From Halocaridina rubra (taxonomy: Eukaryota; Arthropoda; Malacostraca; Decapoda; Atyidae), in NCBI GenBank assembly GCA_037179515.1, contig JAXCGZ010016984.1:255001-319000 (forward strand): a DNA stretch of 64,000 nt, in the 5' to 3' direction. Position 1 is the first letter of the stretch, and each line of letters opens with the position of its first letter. Position numbers and translations under genes: made by a program. The notes under the pieces are model-generated. The model worked only from the letters and a program-made list of their open reading frames with translations. It did not search any database and was not told where the DNA came from. Shown here one piece after another: positions 24,293 to 38,097 of the stretch.

Positions 24293-24819
24293 CATATTGT
24301 ATATCAGTACTTAATGCTTCCATTTGTGCTCCTCAACAAATTATACAATTGTTTTTACAGTTTCCAGAAGTCAAGATGAGCTTTAGAATATTGAATCACA
24401 TTAACAACTTACTAACCATCACAGCATCACCAACATCAAAAATGACAACCAAAACAACAATGATAATATTCAAAGCCATATTATCCAATACTTTCTTGCT
24501 GAAATTTCTGAAATTATCTCTAAAATTCTTTATAAATGAGATTTTATATTCATAACGGCCAAATAACATTGACCTATTGACTGAAGGTAAATGGCAAGGA
24601 CAAATATTTTCCTTAGAGCCTTTAGCAGTGTGTGTGTATTTGTGTGTTTCTTTTATCATCAATATAAAATAAATATCCTCACCTCTGGCCTAGAGGTCAT
24701 CATATGAAAATCTTTTGCATACAGGACACTGGAATCCTTCCAGGAATCATAAGGAATAGGAAAATGTATCCTAATTTTATTTTGCTCTCCGCTGGTAAAG
24801 CCAGCCAGCTCCTCTCGGT

Positions 24820-25003
24820 TTATTCCGGTTTTACGTCACGGACTCCATTTTCTACCAAGGGCTAGGAAGATTGCCTTCTTGCGAAGGACTTGTTTTGGCA
24901 GATGTAATCCTTATCCTGAGTGCATGCCCTTGCTAACCTCAGACCGTGACGGGGCGCGAGCCCACGACCTGACGCCTCAGAGTCGCGGACGCTACCGCTT
25001 GAG
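24820..25003 (-). mobile_element. tRNA-derived SINE, family S1, copy 3 (5'-truncated)
   Basis: The plus strand shows the family body in reverse: ccggttttacgtcacgg, ttgcgaaggacttgttttgg, gaccgtgacggggcgcgagc, gcctcagagtcgcggacgc. The first 20 or so bases of the tRNA head are missing. It is flanked by 14-bp direct repeats, cagctcctctcggt, at 24806-24819 and 25004-25017, which are perfect. Confidence 0.9.
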
Positions 25004-25017
25004 CAGCTCCTCTCGGT

Positions 25018-25678
25018 GCCTTTCCCAAACCTGGATTGATAGAGAGAGTTTGTGGCATGAAGGCTAGGCATCCATAAGACCTTGAGACCAAACCAAACAT
25101 GAGTGCCCAAGACTAGTGAAAAAAACATCAGCCCTATATGAACATGAAAGAAGCGACATCTTTTCTCTCTAGCCAATTAAAATAGACAAGGTGCTGCCAG
25201 CCTGTTCTTCTGTAAATCCTCTTGCAGTTAATAAACATATTTAAGCCGTTCTTGATATTCACCTTTCCAACATGTTTTTACCAAGTTTGCTAATATCGAG
25301 GCATTTTCTCATATTCATATGGAGTCGCTGTTTCTCTTTGGGTTCTAGGAGACTATTCTCGCTTTTGGTTTATTTTATAGCGGGTTCTCTTCCTAAAATC
25401 AATCCTCACTCTTGATCAGGCCATGGGACAGGCACTGATTTAACCTGTATTATTCCCCCAGTTGTACGATTTCATTATCCAATTATAGTTGTAAAGTGGG
25501 AATAATGATGTCCCTCGTGCGCCATTAGATGTCTGGAGATATTAATGGAACAGTATCTAAGAGTAGAGATTTACTTCTCTAGTTCACTCTCACTCCAACA
25601 ACACGGGATATACTCCCCCCACCTGCTTTTCCATCCATATGATAATAATAATGAAAATCAGTATTAACATAATTAAGA

Positions 25679-25681
<3 letters not shown>
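25018..25681. other. unique sequence, nothing recognised
   Basis: No repeat or coding match I can support. Confidence 0.45.
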
Positions 25682-25682
<1 letters not shown>

Positions 25683-25751
<69 letters not shown>

Positions 25752-25752
25752 G

Positions 25753-25827
<75 letters not shown>
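25683..25827. repeat. (TA)n-(GT)n compound microsatellite
   Basis: About 80 bp of TA followed by about 66 bp of GT repeats. Imperfect GATA repeats continue over 25880-26020. Confidence 0.96.
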
Positions 25828-25830
<3 letters not shown>

Positions 25831-26034
25831 AACAGACTGAAAGGAAATAAAAACTTTAAAAAGCTTGACTTCAGTTTATAAATAGATAGATATGTAATAA
25901 TAAATAGATAGATAGATCCGTCGATAGGAAGACAGATAGATAAATAGATAGATAGATCGGTCAATAGGCATAGAGATAGATAAATAGACAGATAGATAGA
26001 GAGAGAGATATATAGACAGATATGCCCTGAAATA

Positions 26035-26595
26035 GCAGCCCAGTGCCGGTCCCAAGCCCGGAAAAATGGGGAGGGTTGGCGTCAGGAAAGGCATCCGGCT
26101 GTAAAACCCTTTTGCCAAAACCCATGGATAGCAGTCGAGAGTCTGATGCGACCCCATATGGAAATGGGAACGCAGCCTGTCGGGCAGTGTCGCCAAGGGC
26201 AGAGCTGCAATAGGATGAAATGAACTTGTAAGATGCTATCCACAACAGTACCGGTCGCGGAGCGTGTGCCGTTCCTGCTCCTGGCGGGCAGGCGGCGGGC
26301 AACCGAGATTTTCTCGGGGCCTAGCGTTCCCTATGCGACAAACCCAGCCACTGAGGGGGGCAAGCCAGCCTCCACTTGGTGCCGGTCCCAAGCCCGGGTA
26401 AATGGGGAGGGTTGGCGGCAGGAAGGGCATCCGGCCATAAAACTTTTGCCAAAACCAAAATATGGCCAGTACAGATAACTCGAGCCCACATAAAAGTGGG
26501 AAAAAGAGAAAGATCTGTACTGGCCAGAAACATCGACCCCACATAAAAGTGGGAAAAAGATGTAGACGAAGAAGAAGAAGAAGAGAAGTGATCCT
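26035..26595 (+). mobile_element. GC-rich retroposon 3' end containing two related tails
   Basis: The block cccaagcccgg/ggggagggttggcg/ggcatccggc/taaaac occurs twice (26040-26115 and 26380-26445), each with tgccggtccc before it. I recall this block from the 3' ends of a widespread LINE group, but cannot name the clade. After the second block, two units built around cccacataaaagtgggaaaa form small hairpins, and the end is (GAA)n at 26568-26585. Confidence 0.6.
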
Positions 26596-26904
26596 ACAGA
26601 CAGAAATACTAAATGTCTCGGCTGAAGCATTTCGTAAAACATTATGAAGCTAGAATTTAAATAAGTCAATTACATTAAAATTCAGTACATTGAAGGACCG
26701 TGTGTCCCATGGCCTCACCGAAGAGACTATTCAAGGGCATCCTGTCTGCCTGTGTTTATCTGTCCGTCTAAAATTATATATTTGTATTTATATACCAAAT
26801 TATGTTCATGGAAAGAAAGTTTATGATTGTAATTCCCCTTCTCCTGGTCAGTTTCTTTTTTTATATACTGTTTTTTGTCATATCACCTTAAGAACTATGA
26901 ACTT

Positions 26905-29010
26905 ACAAACAAACAAACCAACCAAACATTTATTTCCATTTTTGTACAATGGTTATTCTTATATAGTTTAAGAGTAACTTATAAGTAGACGTGTAATTGA
27001 ACTAATAAGTAAGAGGGTAATACATACAGTTAAAGTAAATGTAGCTTTCATAGAAAATAATAATACTGTAATTATAATAAAGTAGTAATAATAACACTCG
27101 GTACAGGATCGTTATTATCGGCATCAATACCATATTTCTATTCCTTACAATGAGAATAATTACTTCTTAACTTAGAGAACAGAGAAGGCGATATCAGTTT
27201 ACATATAAAGAGGTTAGTGTTAAGGGAAATTGCATTAAATCATTAAGTTTAATTAATGTGTGAGTAGCAACTATTTGTCGAAAAGAAAACTATATAGTTT
27301 GCCTTTGAAAGCTGCGAAGGAGGATGAATTTTTAAGATGCTCTGGAATATTGTTACAGAGTGTTGGCCCTGTAATAGTGATCATCTTTGAGCCTGCTTCT
27401 GTGTTTGTTCTCTGAATAAAGAGCTCACTACTCTGTCTTGTGTTGGTTCCCCTTATATCCCTGACTGTTTTTAAATCAAGTAGCCAGCTAGGATAATGAT
27501 GGTTCAAAATTTTGTATACAAAAACTTAAATAGCATAAGCAACCTTGTTTTCTGCCTGCAGCCACCCAAGCTTTTTGAGAGCTGGTGTGATGTGGTCATA
27601 TTTTCTTATTCCTCCCAGGGCAACTCGAGCTGCAAAATTAATAAGCTTCTGTATTCTGTATATCTGAGTCTAAGTGGTAACTCCCCAAACAGTTGTGCGG
27701 TAATTAATGTGACTTAGGGCTAGAGATTCAACAACAGTTATTTGAATGGTAGTCTCAAAATTGTCTTTTATACGTGATAAGTACATTAATGTTCCTGTAA
27801 CCTTTTTGCATACTTTATCTGTATGGGAATCAAACAACATGTAGTTTTCAAAATGAATTCCTAGATTTTTTACTTTTTTGCTAGGTGTAATGATATTGCC
27901 GCAAAAATTGATTGTTGTGTTTTCTGGAATTTGGGCTATATGAAACCTTGAACCAATAAATATGCATTGTGTTTTACTTTCGATAATTAACAGCCCAATT
28001 TCTTGAAAATAGTTTTTAATTTTTGACAGAGTGTTTTCTGCTCTTAAGGTTAGGTCTGGGAGATTATTAATATCACCACTAAGTAGTTGAGTGTCATCTG
28101 CATATTGTACGACTAGACAGTCAGAAATGAAATAAGATAGATAATTTACGTAAATGGAGAAGAGGATAGGATCAAGTACTTATCCCTGTGGAACACCAAA
28201 TGATATATTTTTTGGCATAGAGAGAATGCTGTTATGACGGATAGACTGTTTGCGATTAGATAGATACTCTCTAAACCAGCTCGGGGTCAATATTTAGGTT
28301 AGTACATTTAGTAATAAGAATTTCATGGTTTACACTGTCGAAGGCTTTTGATAAGTCTAATAATACAAGCAGACAGATTTTTTTATGTCTATATTATTAT
28401 AGATACTATTAGTAACTTTGAGCAGTGCAGTTTCCGTTCGAGAGTTTTGGTCTGAAACCATGTTGATTAATAGGTAATAGTCTATTTGACTCTAAATATG
28501 ACATAAGTTGGCATGCAACAATTTTTTCTTTCTAATATTTTAGAAAAAATGGGTAGCAGGGAAATGGGACGATAGTTTGTCACATCTTCTCTGTCCCCCT
28601 TTTTATACAGAAATATTACATGTGAGTTTTTCCAAGAGTCAGGAAACTTTTTAGTAACAATGGAAGTGTTCATAATAGTTAGAATATAAGATACAATCAT
28701 GGGTAAAGCATCTTTGTTGAATTGAAATAGTATACCATCTGGACCATAAGAGCCAGAGTTTTTTAGGCTCTTTATGGAAAGAATTAGGGTAGCACAATAG
28801 AAAGGATTTATCTTGAAGTACTCTCTTGTGTTTACATTGGAAGAATTGACATTTAAGTAATTACTCCTGTTTACTTAGTTGATGTTTTCTTGTGTTTTCG
28901 CATATGTATTTTTGCCAACGTTAGCAAAATAGTGATTAAAGTTTTTCGCTTTGTCTTTCAACTCCGTAATATTTCCATAAATGAAGTCATTTAGTGTTTG
29001 ACTTTTTTCG
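26905..29010 (-). mobile_element. non-LTR retrotransposon, family L2b, decayed copy
   Basis: Minus-strand reverse-transcriptase motifs in broken frames: FPDSWKNSHVIFLYKKGD, NYRPISLLPIFSKILE, LDLSKAFDSVNH, GVPQG followed by a stop (28180 region), VQYADDTQLLSGD with the catalytic YADD, VKNLGIHF, and a C-terminal end TGPTLCNNIPEHLKNSSSF...FDK at 27271. The 3' UTR (27270-26905) ends aatggaaataaatgtttgg with a TTTG-rich tail. The endonuclease half is missing. The family differs from L1. A second copy of its 3' UTR enters the window at 63754. Confidence 0.82.
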
Positions 29011-29182
29011 CATAGCGAATGTCATTTGTACGTGCCTGTTGTTTTCCTGTCTGTATGTCTTTGTTGATGCAGTTGAAAGTCTTTTTTTTCTGTCTGCCTG
29101 GTTGTTTGTTTGTGCTTGTTTGTTTACATTTGTGTTTTAAGACATAGTATATTTGTTAAAAACTTTGAATACAAAAATAACG

Positions 29183-29435
<253 letters not shown>

Positions 29436-29915
29436 GATACGAATAGAGGAATTAAAAAACTAAATATATTATTTCCAACCAAAATCAAAGAAAATCTCAG
29501 TTTTATACTTTCTAAAGCAGCAGTTGGTTTTGTTATGTCATATAATTTTCCTCCGTTGACTTTGCATAATACAACATATTATAAGACTGATAGGAAACAA
29601 GAGAGAGAGAGAGAGAGGTTTATTAAAGTTTTTATATCAGCAGATACTGTGAGTACAAATATGCAATGTGATTTTATTGGTAAATACAACTTATCTCAAA
29701 GGTCTCTCGATTTCGATCCCCTAGGTAGTGCATACATCTTGATCTTCAACAGTGCCACCAGGGGCATAAACAAAAGTAAGTAGTGCCGTTCTTCGTGTGG
29801 TAGTCCTTACTAAATCAGCAGGTCCCGTGAGTACACCATTAGATGTATTAGGTCTATGAGGAAGCAGCATCTTCATGAACTCGCTCTTTAAAAAGGAAAC
29901 ATTGTCTTTCCTGCT
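29436..29915. other. unique AT-rich DNA, nothing recognised
   Basis: No feature that I can support, apart from a short GA run at 29600. Confidence 0.45.
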
Positions 29916-30473
29916 TCATAATTGAAGAGCAAGCTTATGCATATAATGCTTTACCATAGACCCCACACATCTATCTATCTATCAGTCTATCTCCATATCT
30001 ATCTCTATTTAAGCAGAGTTGCAGGAAAGGCAATGATGATGATATGATTCGGTTTTACGTCTCGAACTCCCTTTTCTACTAAGGGCTAGGACGGTTGCCT
30101 TCTTGCGAAGGACTTGTTTTGGCAAATGTATTCGTTACCCTGAGTGTATGCCCTTACATACCTCAGTCCGTGACGGGGCGAACCCTCGACCTGCCGACAC
30201 AGTCGGCAGGTCGAGGGTTCGCGCCCCGTCACGGACTGAGGTTAGTAAGGGCTTACACTCAGGGTAACGATTACATTTGCCAAAACAAGTCCTTCGCAAG
30301 AAGGCAACCGTCCTAGCCCTTAGTAGAAAAGGGAGTTCGAGACGTAAAACCGAATCATATCATCGTCATTGCCATTCCTGCAACTCTGCTTAAATAGAGA
30401 TAGATTGATAGATAGATAGATGTGTGGGGTCTATGGTAAAGCATTATATGTATAAGCTTGCTCTTCAATAATG
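29916..30473. mobile_element. 0.56-kb fold-back palindrome made of two head-to-head S1 SINE copies plus flank
   Basis: The left arm (29916-30198) and right arm (30202-30473) are near-complementary with a 3-nt spacer, aca. From the centre outwards each arm holds the S1 B-box region (cggcaggtcgagggttcg), the S1 body to the gacgtaaaaccgaat end, then the same 110-bp flank (GATA repeats, gggtctatggtaaagcatta, agcttgctcttcaat). Both SINE parts lack the A-box end. The arms differ by a 12-bp indel, a 2-bp indel near the centre and scattered substitutions, so they have diverged since the inversion. Confidence 0.9.
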
Positions 30474-31098
30474 ATACCGATGTCCGCCCTGTAGCTCAGC
30501 TTCTACAGTGATAGACAGGTAGATAGATAGATAAAAAGAGGAATAGATTAATTCATACAGATAAAATAAACATTACGTTGCTGCAAGTACCCAAAATCTG
30601 ATGTGATTTAAGAAGAAATATATGAAAAAATTGATCGTACCTTACCCTAAAAAGTTTTGTACCTGGGGACAAGACGCATAATGAAACCCACCCCCTACAA
30701 AATGCCGACGTCACACCTACACATAGATTCGACGATTTTAAGCTATTTCCAGATACTTTCGGTTTAGGGCATCTTAAAGACAGTTTAACAATGGCATTAT
30801 ATATCAGATCTCTAGATAACCCTGTCAAAATCACCGCATCGAGTGTGACCTCCGACTATATCATTACTTGAAGGACGACTGCACGAATCTCGAATATCAA
30901 TTGACTCATCTCACACGAAATCGTGGGATGCCAAGTATGACGTCAAAAAACTACGTCTTTAAGGATGCATAAAATGGTGTGTGTATGAATATTAAATGCA
31001 TATTCATGTATGTATGTATGTAAGTACACATATATTTATGTAAAGATTTTGCATATGTATGTATGTATCTATGTATGTATGTATATATTTATGTATGC
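30474..31098. other. unique DNA with (ATGT)n stretches
   Basis: No recognisable gene. Imperfect tatg/tgta repeats lie at 31000-31090 next to the 3' end of LINE copy D. Confidence 0.45.
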
Positions 31099-33876
31099 AA
31101 TTACCTAATTGTGCTTACGGGATAGAGCCCCAAGCTCGTAAATCCCGTCTCTTGGTCGGTTCTATTTTGTACTTAGTGATACTAATCATATTTGTCCTTA
31201 AAACTATGGATTGAGTCAGCATTAACTACCTCCTCGCTTAACGAATTCCAATAATCAACTACTCTTACACTGAAAAAGTACTACCTTACATCCTGCAAGA
31301 AGTTTTCTTACGAAGCTTCAAAGTATGACCTCTAGTTCTAGTGTCAGCCATATCAAAATATCGAGCCCTATCCACTTTATCATAACCATGAAGGAATTTA
31401 AAGACTCACCATATCCCACCTCAATCTTCTAGCTTCGAGTGATGGTAAGTCTAATTCCCTCAGCCTCTCATCATAACTAAGATTGCGTATTTCTGTCACC
31501 AGTTTCGTGGCATGTCTTTGAACTTTTTTCAGCTTAACTATGTGCATTTTCAAGTGTGGCTTCCAAAAGGGGGCTGCATATTCAAGTTTTGACCTCACAT
31601 AGGTAACATAAATATTAATGTACATTTCCTTGTCCATGTGCCTGAAGGCTATCCTTACATTTGATAAGAAAGCATATGCTGTGTTTATTATGACTTTTAT
31701 ATGCATTTGTGGAGACAAATCTGCATGTATGTTTACTCTTAGATCTCTCTCATTCTGTGTCTCTTGAAGTTGTACTCCTGTCACCGAGTAGTCAAGCTTG
31801 GGCCTTCTTGCATTTGTACCCATTCTTATTACCTTAAATTTTGAAGTTTTGAATTTCATTAGCCACTTTTCTGACCATTCATGTAGACTATTTAGATCTT
31901 CCTGAAGTTCTCTACCATTGTTCTCGTTTCTTACTTTCTTCACAATCTTTGCATCATCTGCAAACATATTCATGAATGAATTTACAGACTCTGGTAGGTC
32001 ATTTACATATACAAGAAACAAAAGTGGCCCTAAAACTGAACCCTGTGGAACTCCACTCCTAACTCTTTTCCATTCAGACACTAAGTATTTTACTCTAACC
32101 CTCTGTTCTCTTCCTTCTGGGTATGTTTTTATCCATTTCAAGACATTTCCACCTACTCTAGCCATTGTTTGCAGCTTCTTAATAAGTCTCCCATGTGGGA
32201 CAGTGCCAAACGCTTTCTAGAAGTCTAGGAATATGCAATCTGCCCAGCCCTCACTTTCCTGTAAGATTCGGCTTACCTCATCATAAAATTCTAATAAGTT
32301 TGTTATTGTTGATCTACCTTCTCTGAAGCCATGTCGTCTCACTGACAAAAAATTGAAGGATTCCAAGTGAAGAGAGATATGTTTCCTTAGTAGTTTCTCC
32401 ATAACTATGCAAACTATGCTGGTCAAGGAAACAGGTCCATAGTTTACAGCCGTATCCCTCCTTCCTTTTTTGAAGATAGATATTACGTTCGCTTGTTTCC
32501 AGTATCTTGGAATCTCCCGTAACTCCAGCGACTTTTTAAATATGATACTTAGTGCCACTGATATTGAGTTTGAGCATATTTTAAGTGCATGAGTGGATAT
32601 ATCATCAGGACCTGTAGCTTTATGAACATCTAACTCCATCAGCGCTTTGCATACCTCTGTGGCTGAAAGGATGATGCTCTCTAATATCGGCCGAGAGCTT
32701 CTGTCTCTGCAATATAAGGGGGTGGGGTATATTCTACTGTAAATACTGACTGAAACTTCTTGTTCAATTCCTTGCAGATCTCTTTATCCGTCTCAGTGAT
32801 GCATCCATCCGCTCTCTTACGCTTTAAAACCTCTTCTTTTACCTTCAGTTTTCCTTTTATAAAGCTGTGGGAAAGCTTGGTATTTTCTTTAACTTTCCTG
32901 GTGATGTCTCTTTCATAGTATCTCTCTGCCTCTCTTCTTTTACTTAGGTTATAATTTCTAGCTCTTTTATAGGTCTGCCAGGCATTTATGTTTTTTCTCC
33001 TCCTATACCTTTTCCAGCATTTATCTCCCCACTTCTTAGCTCTTTTACACTCATTATCGAACCATTTCTCTCTGGCATGAATTACACCTACTTTGGTGAC
33101 AGGTATGACAGTCTACTATCTTCTCATATTTCTCACAAAAGATGTCGTATATTTCTTTTACAGATTTGTTGTAAAATAAGGTCCTCCAGTCAATAATTGC
33201 AAAAAGCTCATTCATTTTGATGTAATCTCCTTTTGGATAGTTCCTCCTCGTGTCCTCAGTGCCTCTACTCTCAGACAGAACATCTTCAGTGATATACGTC
33301 ATCAACAACACACAGTGATCACTCTTTACAATTGGTGGCTCAAACTCATTTTTTTCAATATCCAACACGTTATCTGTGAATACTAGATCAAGTAGTGATG
33401 GTTCATCCCCACCCATGGCCTTCGTTGGTTCCAGTACATGTTGGTGTAGGAAATTCCCTTGTATGCAATCTAGGAATCCTGCCCTGAATGAGTCCTCACC
33501 ACTGTATGGGTCAAGATTTATCCAATCTATCTATCTATGATTAAAATCTCTTATAATCAAAATCCTAAATTTTTTTCCTGTACCATGTTAACAACTGAGT
33601 TTATGACTTCAACAGTACCTATATGACTTTCCTCATGAACTTCTAGCCTATGTTGGTTACTTGGTGGGTTATATACAACAGTTATTATAATGTTCTCTGA
33701 CCCAGAATTTATGCAAGCAACAAGAAATTCCTTGAACTCTCATTCTGTAGCAAATATTATTTCTTCAACCAGTCCTCTCAGATCTTTCAACCCTTAATAT
33801 TCTGAAGCCCTTAGGAAAAACTGTGACACTGTTTTTGTCATCACTCAACTTTGTCTCTGTAACTGCTACTATATGT
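31099..33876 (-). mobile_element. CR1-group LINE family L1, 5'-truncated copy D
   Basis: It runs from the endonuclease (VAVTETKLSDD at about 33870) through SDHCVLLM, GPDDISTHALKICSNSISV, the reverse transcriptase with MFADDAKIV, and WKPHLKMHI to the 3' end gcaattacctaattg. It carries many stops and indels, including a deletion in the endonuclease after RVERSERTG and a stop at DF-stop-KAF near 32217. It is older than copy B. It keeps a Lys codon where B has its nonsense codon, and shows the same endonuclease frame offset as B near 33570. Confidence 0.9.
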
Positions 33877-33904
33877 ATGTATGTATGTATGCGTGCATGA
33901 TACA

Positions 33905-33923
33905 GTGAATAATAATAATAATG

Positions 33924-33965
<42 letters not shown>

Positions 33966-34017
33966 TAATAATAATAATAATAATAATAGTAGTAGTAGTA
34001 GTAGTAGTAGTAACAAC

Positions 34018-34103
<86 letters not shown>

Positions 34104-34115
34104 TAATAATAATTA
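33905..34115. repeat. (TAA)n-(GTA)n-(TAA)n microsatellite
   Basis: TAA repeats, then eight or so GTA repeats, then about 90 bp more TAA. The tract starts about 30 bp from the 5' truncation point of LINE copy D. Confidence 0.95.
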
Positions 34116-34429
34116 TACTTACCCTAATAACAATGATGATTTCCCAGTAAATAAAAACCTTTTTCCAAGTAAAATAAAAAAAATGAAAAGGAAAATTAGG
34201 TCAACCTATAGAAATACTGATATCCAACACTTATCTAGTGTTTCTAGAGAGAGGACAACTCTTTTCTCAAAGATAAGCCTCACCTTTACCTGTTGATAAT
34301 ATAAAACACTAATTAACTTTTTATTAAGTATATAACATTTATTAGATACAGAGATGCCCTAATTCGTGATCAGGAAAGGAACTTAGGTTATCCAAGGCTT
34401 AAAGAGATTTTGGGGTGAATGACTGGCAT

Positions 34430-34574
34430 GTTTGTCTCCAGAAATATATGAAAATAGTATACTGAAGGCAGTATATGCTTTCTTAGCAATCATAAATCAC
34501 ATACTTAGAGCTTTTAATGTGATTTATGTACGGGCTAATTTTGAAAATGCAGCATATGTCTGGAATCGTAATTT
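34430..34574 (+). mobile_element. old LINE L1-like fragment
   Basis: Plus-strand codons read SPEIYENSILKAVYAFLA and then VIYVRANFENAAYVWNRNL. This aligns with the L1 segment SPEIHINGIVRAAYAFLS / IYVTYVRPKLEYAAPFWNPHL with many replacements and a deletion. It ends where the long TAA tract begins. Confidence 0.65.
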
Positions 34575-35399
<825 letters not shown>

Positions 35400-35463
35400 C
35401 CCGGGACCGATGAGGGCAAGTTTCTTTGCCCATCTTGGTGTCACACTCATAAAAAAAAAAAAA
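35400..35463 (+). mobile_element. short retroposon 3' end, family T, copy 3
   Basis: The plus strand reads cccgggaccgatgagggc, tttctttgcccatcttgg, tgtcacactcat and A13. This copy gives the clearest view of the poly(A) end of the family. Confidence 0.7.
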
Positions 35464-35726
35464 TTGCCAATAAAGTGGCAAACATACTAGGGATCATGAG
35501 TATGTCTCTTTTGCGTTAATACACGCAGGTTAATAACTAAACAAGTTGTCTGATATTGTCTCATTAGCTATGATGTACTTCCTTATCTCTATTATAACAA
35601 AAGAATTTCAACTTAATTCTAATATTAAATTTCAGGTGTAACAGGAGATCGTACGTATTATTTATAGATAGGGTAGATAGATAGATAAATAGATAGAGTA
35701 GTAATAGTGAATTCCCGTATTTTAAG

Positions 35727-35730
<4 letters not shown>

Positions 35731-35817
<87 letters not shown>
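35731..35817. repeat. (GA)n microsatellite
   Basis: About 87 bp of pure GA repeats. Confidence 0.97.
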
Positions 35818-35820
<3 letters not shown>

Positions 35821-35995
35821 CGGATTAAAACAATGCAAGTGTTTTCAAGACACACTTAGGAATATTGACGTTAAAACCAGGATGTTGCCCTAGATTTTAA
35901 TCTTGATATTGAGAGAGAGACACACGCAGAGAGAGAGAGAGAGAGTCTTTGCACATTAAAATTCAATTCCTTAGCATAATAAAATTAATAATTCT

Positions 35996-35996
<1 letters not shown>

Positions 35997-36057
<61 letters not shown>

Positions 36058-36062
36058 TAATA

Positions 36063-36121
<59 letters not shown>

Positions 36122-36123
36122 TA

Positions 36124-36176
<53 letters not shown>
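35997..36176. repeat. (TAA)n facing (TTA)n, foldable
   Basis: About 125 bp of TAA repeats joined at ttaattaa to about 55 bp of TTA repeats. The halves are complementary, as at 23587 but in the opposite order. Confidence 0.95.
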
Positions 36177-37187
36177 TGTGGAGGATTTCCTGTGTGTTAT
36201 TTACCCTTCTATCTTATAACCCCCTAAATTCGGAAATCCTGACACGGCTTCAGTAGAGGCCTACCACGATCTCAAATTTAAATCCTCTACCAATAAAATA
36301 TAATTAATATTACATGCATAGACATACATGCAAATATTTTATAAGGGGGTTTATGAACTGCTGATATGTGAATATTTAAATAAACTCTCCTCACCTTAAA
36401 TTAAAACTTCCTCATACAGAATAATACATTTTCTAACATACATTCTACCTACGAGTGTTCAATTAAATGAGCTCATTCTGTCCCTCACACGTAGTTATAA
36501 ATATTGTTAGAAATACAATACATCTGTACTCATCTATCCGGATAACCCTGATGTCGTCAGCAATCACGGGAATTGGAATCTTCTTCTGATCCACGTATCT
36601 CTATCACGTTTTTTACTTGAGTGTCTCGTAACGTCTCACGAAGACAACTAACTACTCTAACAAACTTATAAGTACTGTCAACAAACACAGTAAAAATGAG
36701 TGCCTCGTAGCATCTCACGAGTACAACTAATTACTCTTTAAGTACTGTCAACCAGCACAGTATAAATGAGTGCCTCGTAGCATCTCACGACGGCAACTAA
36801 ATTTTGTAAGAAAGTCCCACAAAACTCCTCTAGTTTGTCGGGGTCCTTGGTACTAGGACTAAGTTGAGTTATGACTTGCTTACAACAGTTCTTTGTTCAA
36901 CGAGGCGATGCAATAAGCGTTATCAAGGAGGTGAAGGGTTAATGGCTAAAATCCATTAGTGACCTACATTCCTTTCTCCACGTCTTCTACGGCCAGCCTC
37001 CCTAATAAACTACACATTATACATACGAATATACGTGTATACATGATAGAACTTAATAAGTATACATGCTAAGTCTAAAAGTATACATTCATGCACTTAC
37101 GTTACAATAAACGAAACTATATGCAAAATAACACTTACATAATGTACGTAGAAATAAACTGTCTTGAAATATATTCAAGACAATTAC
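36177..37187. other. unique sequence around a tandem repeat, no gene seen
   Basis: About 1 kb of lower repeat density holding the 36619 tandem repeat. No domain, splice pattern or terminal repeat was recognised. A retrotransposon LTR fragment is possible but unsupported. Confidence 0.4.
36619..36800. repeat. tandem repeat, units of 79 and 70 bp plus a partial third
   Basis: The unit begins gagtgcctcgtagcatctca and contains aagtactgtcaac. Unit 2 has lost about 9 bp relative to unit 1, and unit 3 breaks off after about 33 bp. Confidence 0.88.

Positions 37188-37269
<82 letters not shown>
37188..37269. repeat. (TTA)n microsatellite
   Basis: About 82 bp of TTA repeats. Confidence 0.97.
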
Positions 37270-37271
<2 letters not shown>

Positions 37272-37485
37272 TTATAATTATTGAAATAAATACAATGCAA
37301 TTGTGCATTTTTAGATATCTTCAAATAATATCCTGTTCCTTGTTGAGAATCGAACCTGTGAAATCTAGTAAATGTTCCAATTCCTCTTCTTTTACAACCT
37401 TTGTGGCCTAGTAGACTAAGCTATGTTGCTTTTGACTAGACTTCACAGTTACTAAAAGATGGAAGAAGAAGAGGAAGAAAGACTA

Positions 37486-37626
<141 letters not shown>

Positions 37627-37756
37627 TAAATGGAACATAGAGAGAGGAGGTTGAATGGAGATGATACACACGAACACATGCAGTAAACAAGACTAGCTAT
37701 AAATAGCGACCCTATGGGAATAGAAAACCAATCATTGATTATTCTGTTCAGAAAAT

Positions 37757-37757
<1 letters not shown>

Positions 37758-37816
<59 letters not shown>

Positions 37817-38007
37817 TCTCATGAGACAATACTTTATAAAACCCACAATGGAAAAATACGATATTCTTCCTTTTAAGTGTTCTATGTTATGGCCTTAAAT
37901 GTCGTTATAGAAAATGTATCTGAAATGCGTATCTACGATACCAGGGTAACTATCCTCTTCTTGAAGATCCAAAACCCATTACAGTATTATTATTATTATT
38001 ATTATTA

Positions 38008-38089
<82 letters not shown>

Positions 38090-38097
38090 ATTATTAT
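37758..38097. repeat. (TAA)n (37758-37816) and (TTA)n (37983-38097)
   Basis: Two inversely oriented trinucleotide tracts separated by about 165 bp of unique sequence, so the tracts are mutually complementary. Confidence 0.95.

Noticed and set aside
30095..30316. 73-codon plus-strand frame
   Set aside because: It reads through the palindromic SINE pair; repeat-derived.
30553..30834. 93-codon minus-strand frame
   Set aside because: No domain, no splice context; likely chance.
36619..36800. CRISPR-like array
   Set aside because: A simple tandem repeat of two and a half whole units with no unique spacers, in a eukaryotic context.
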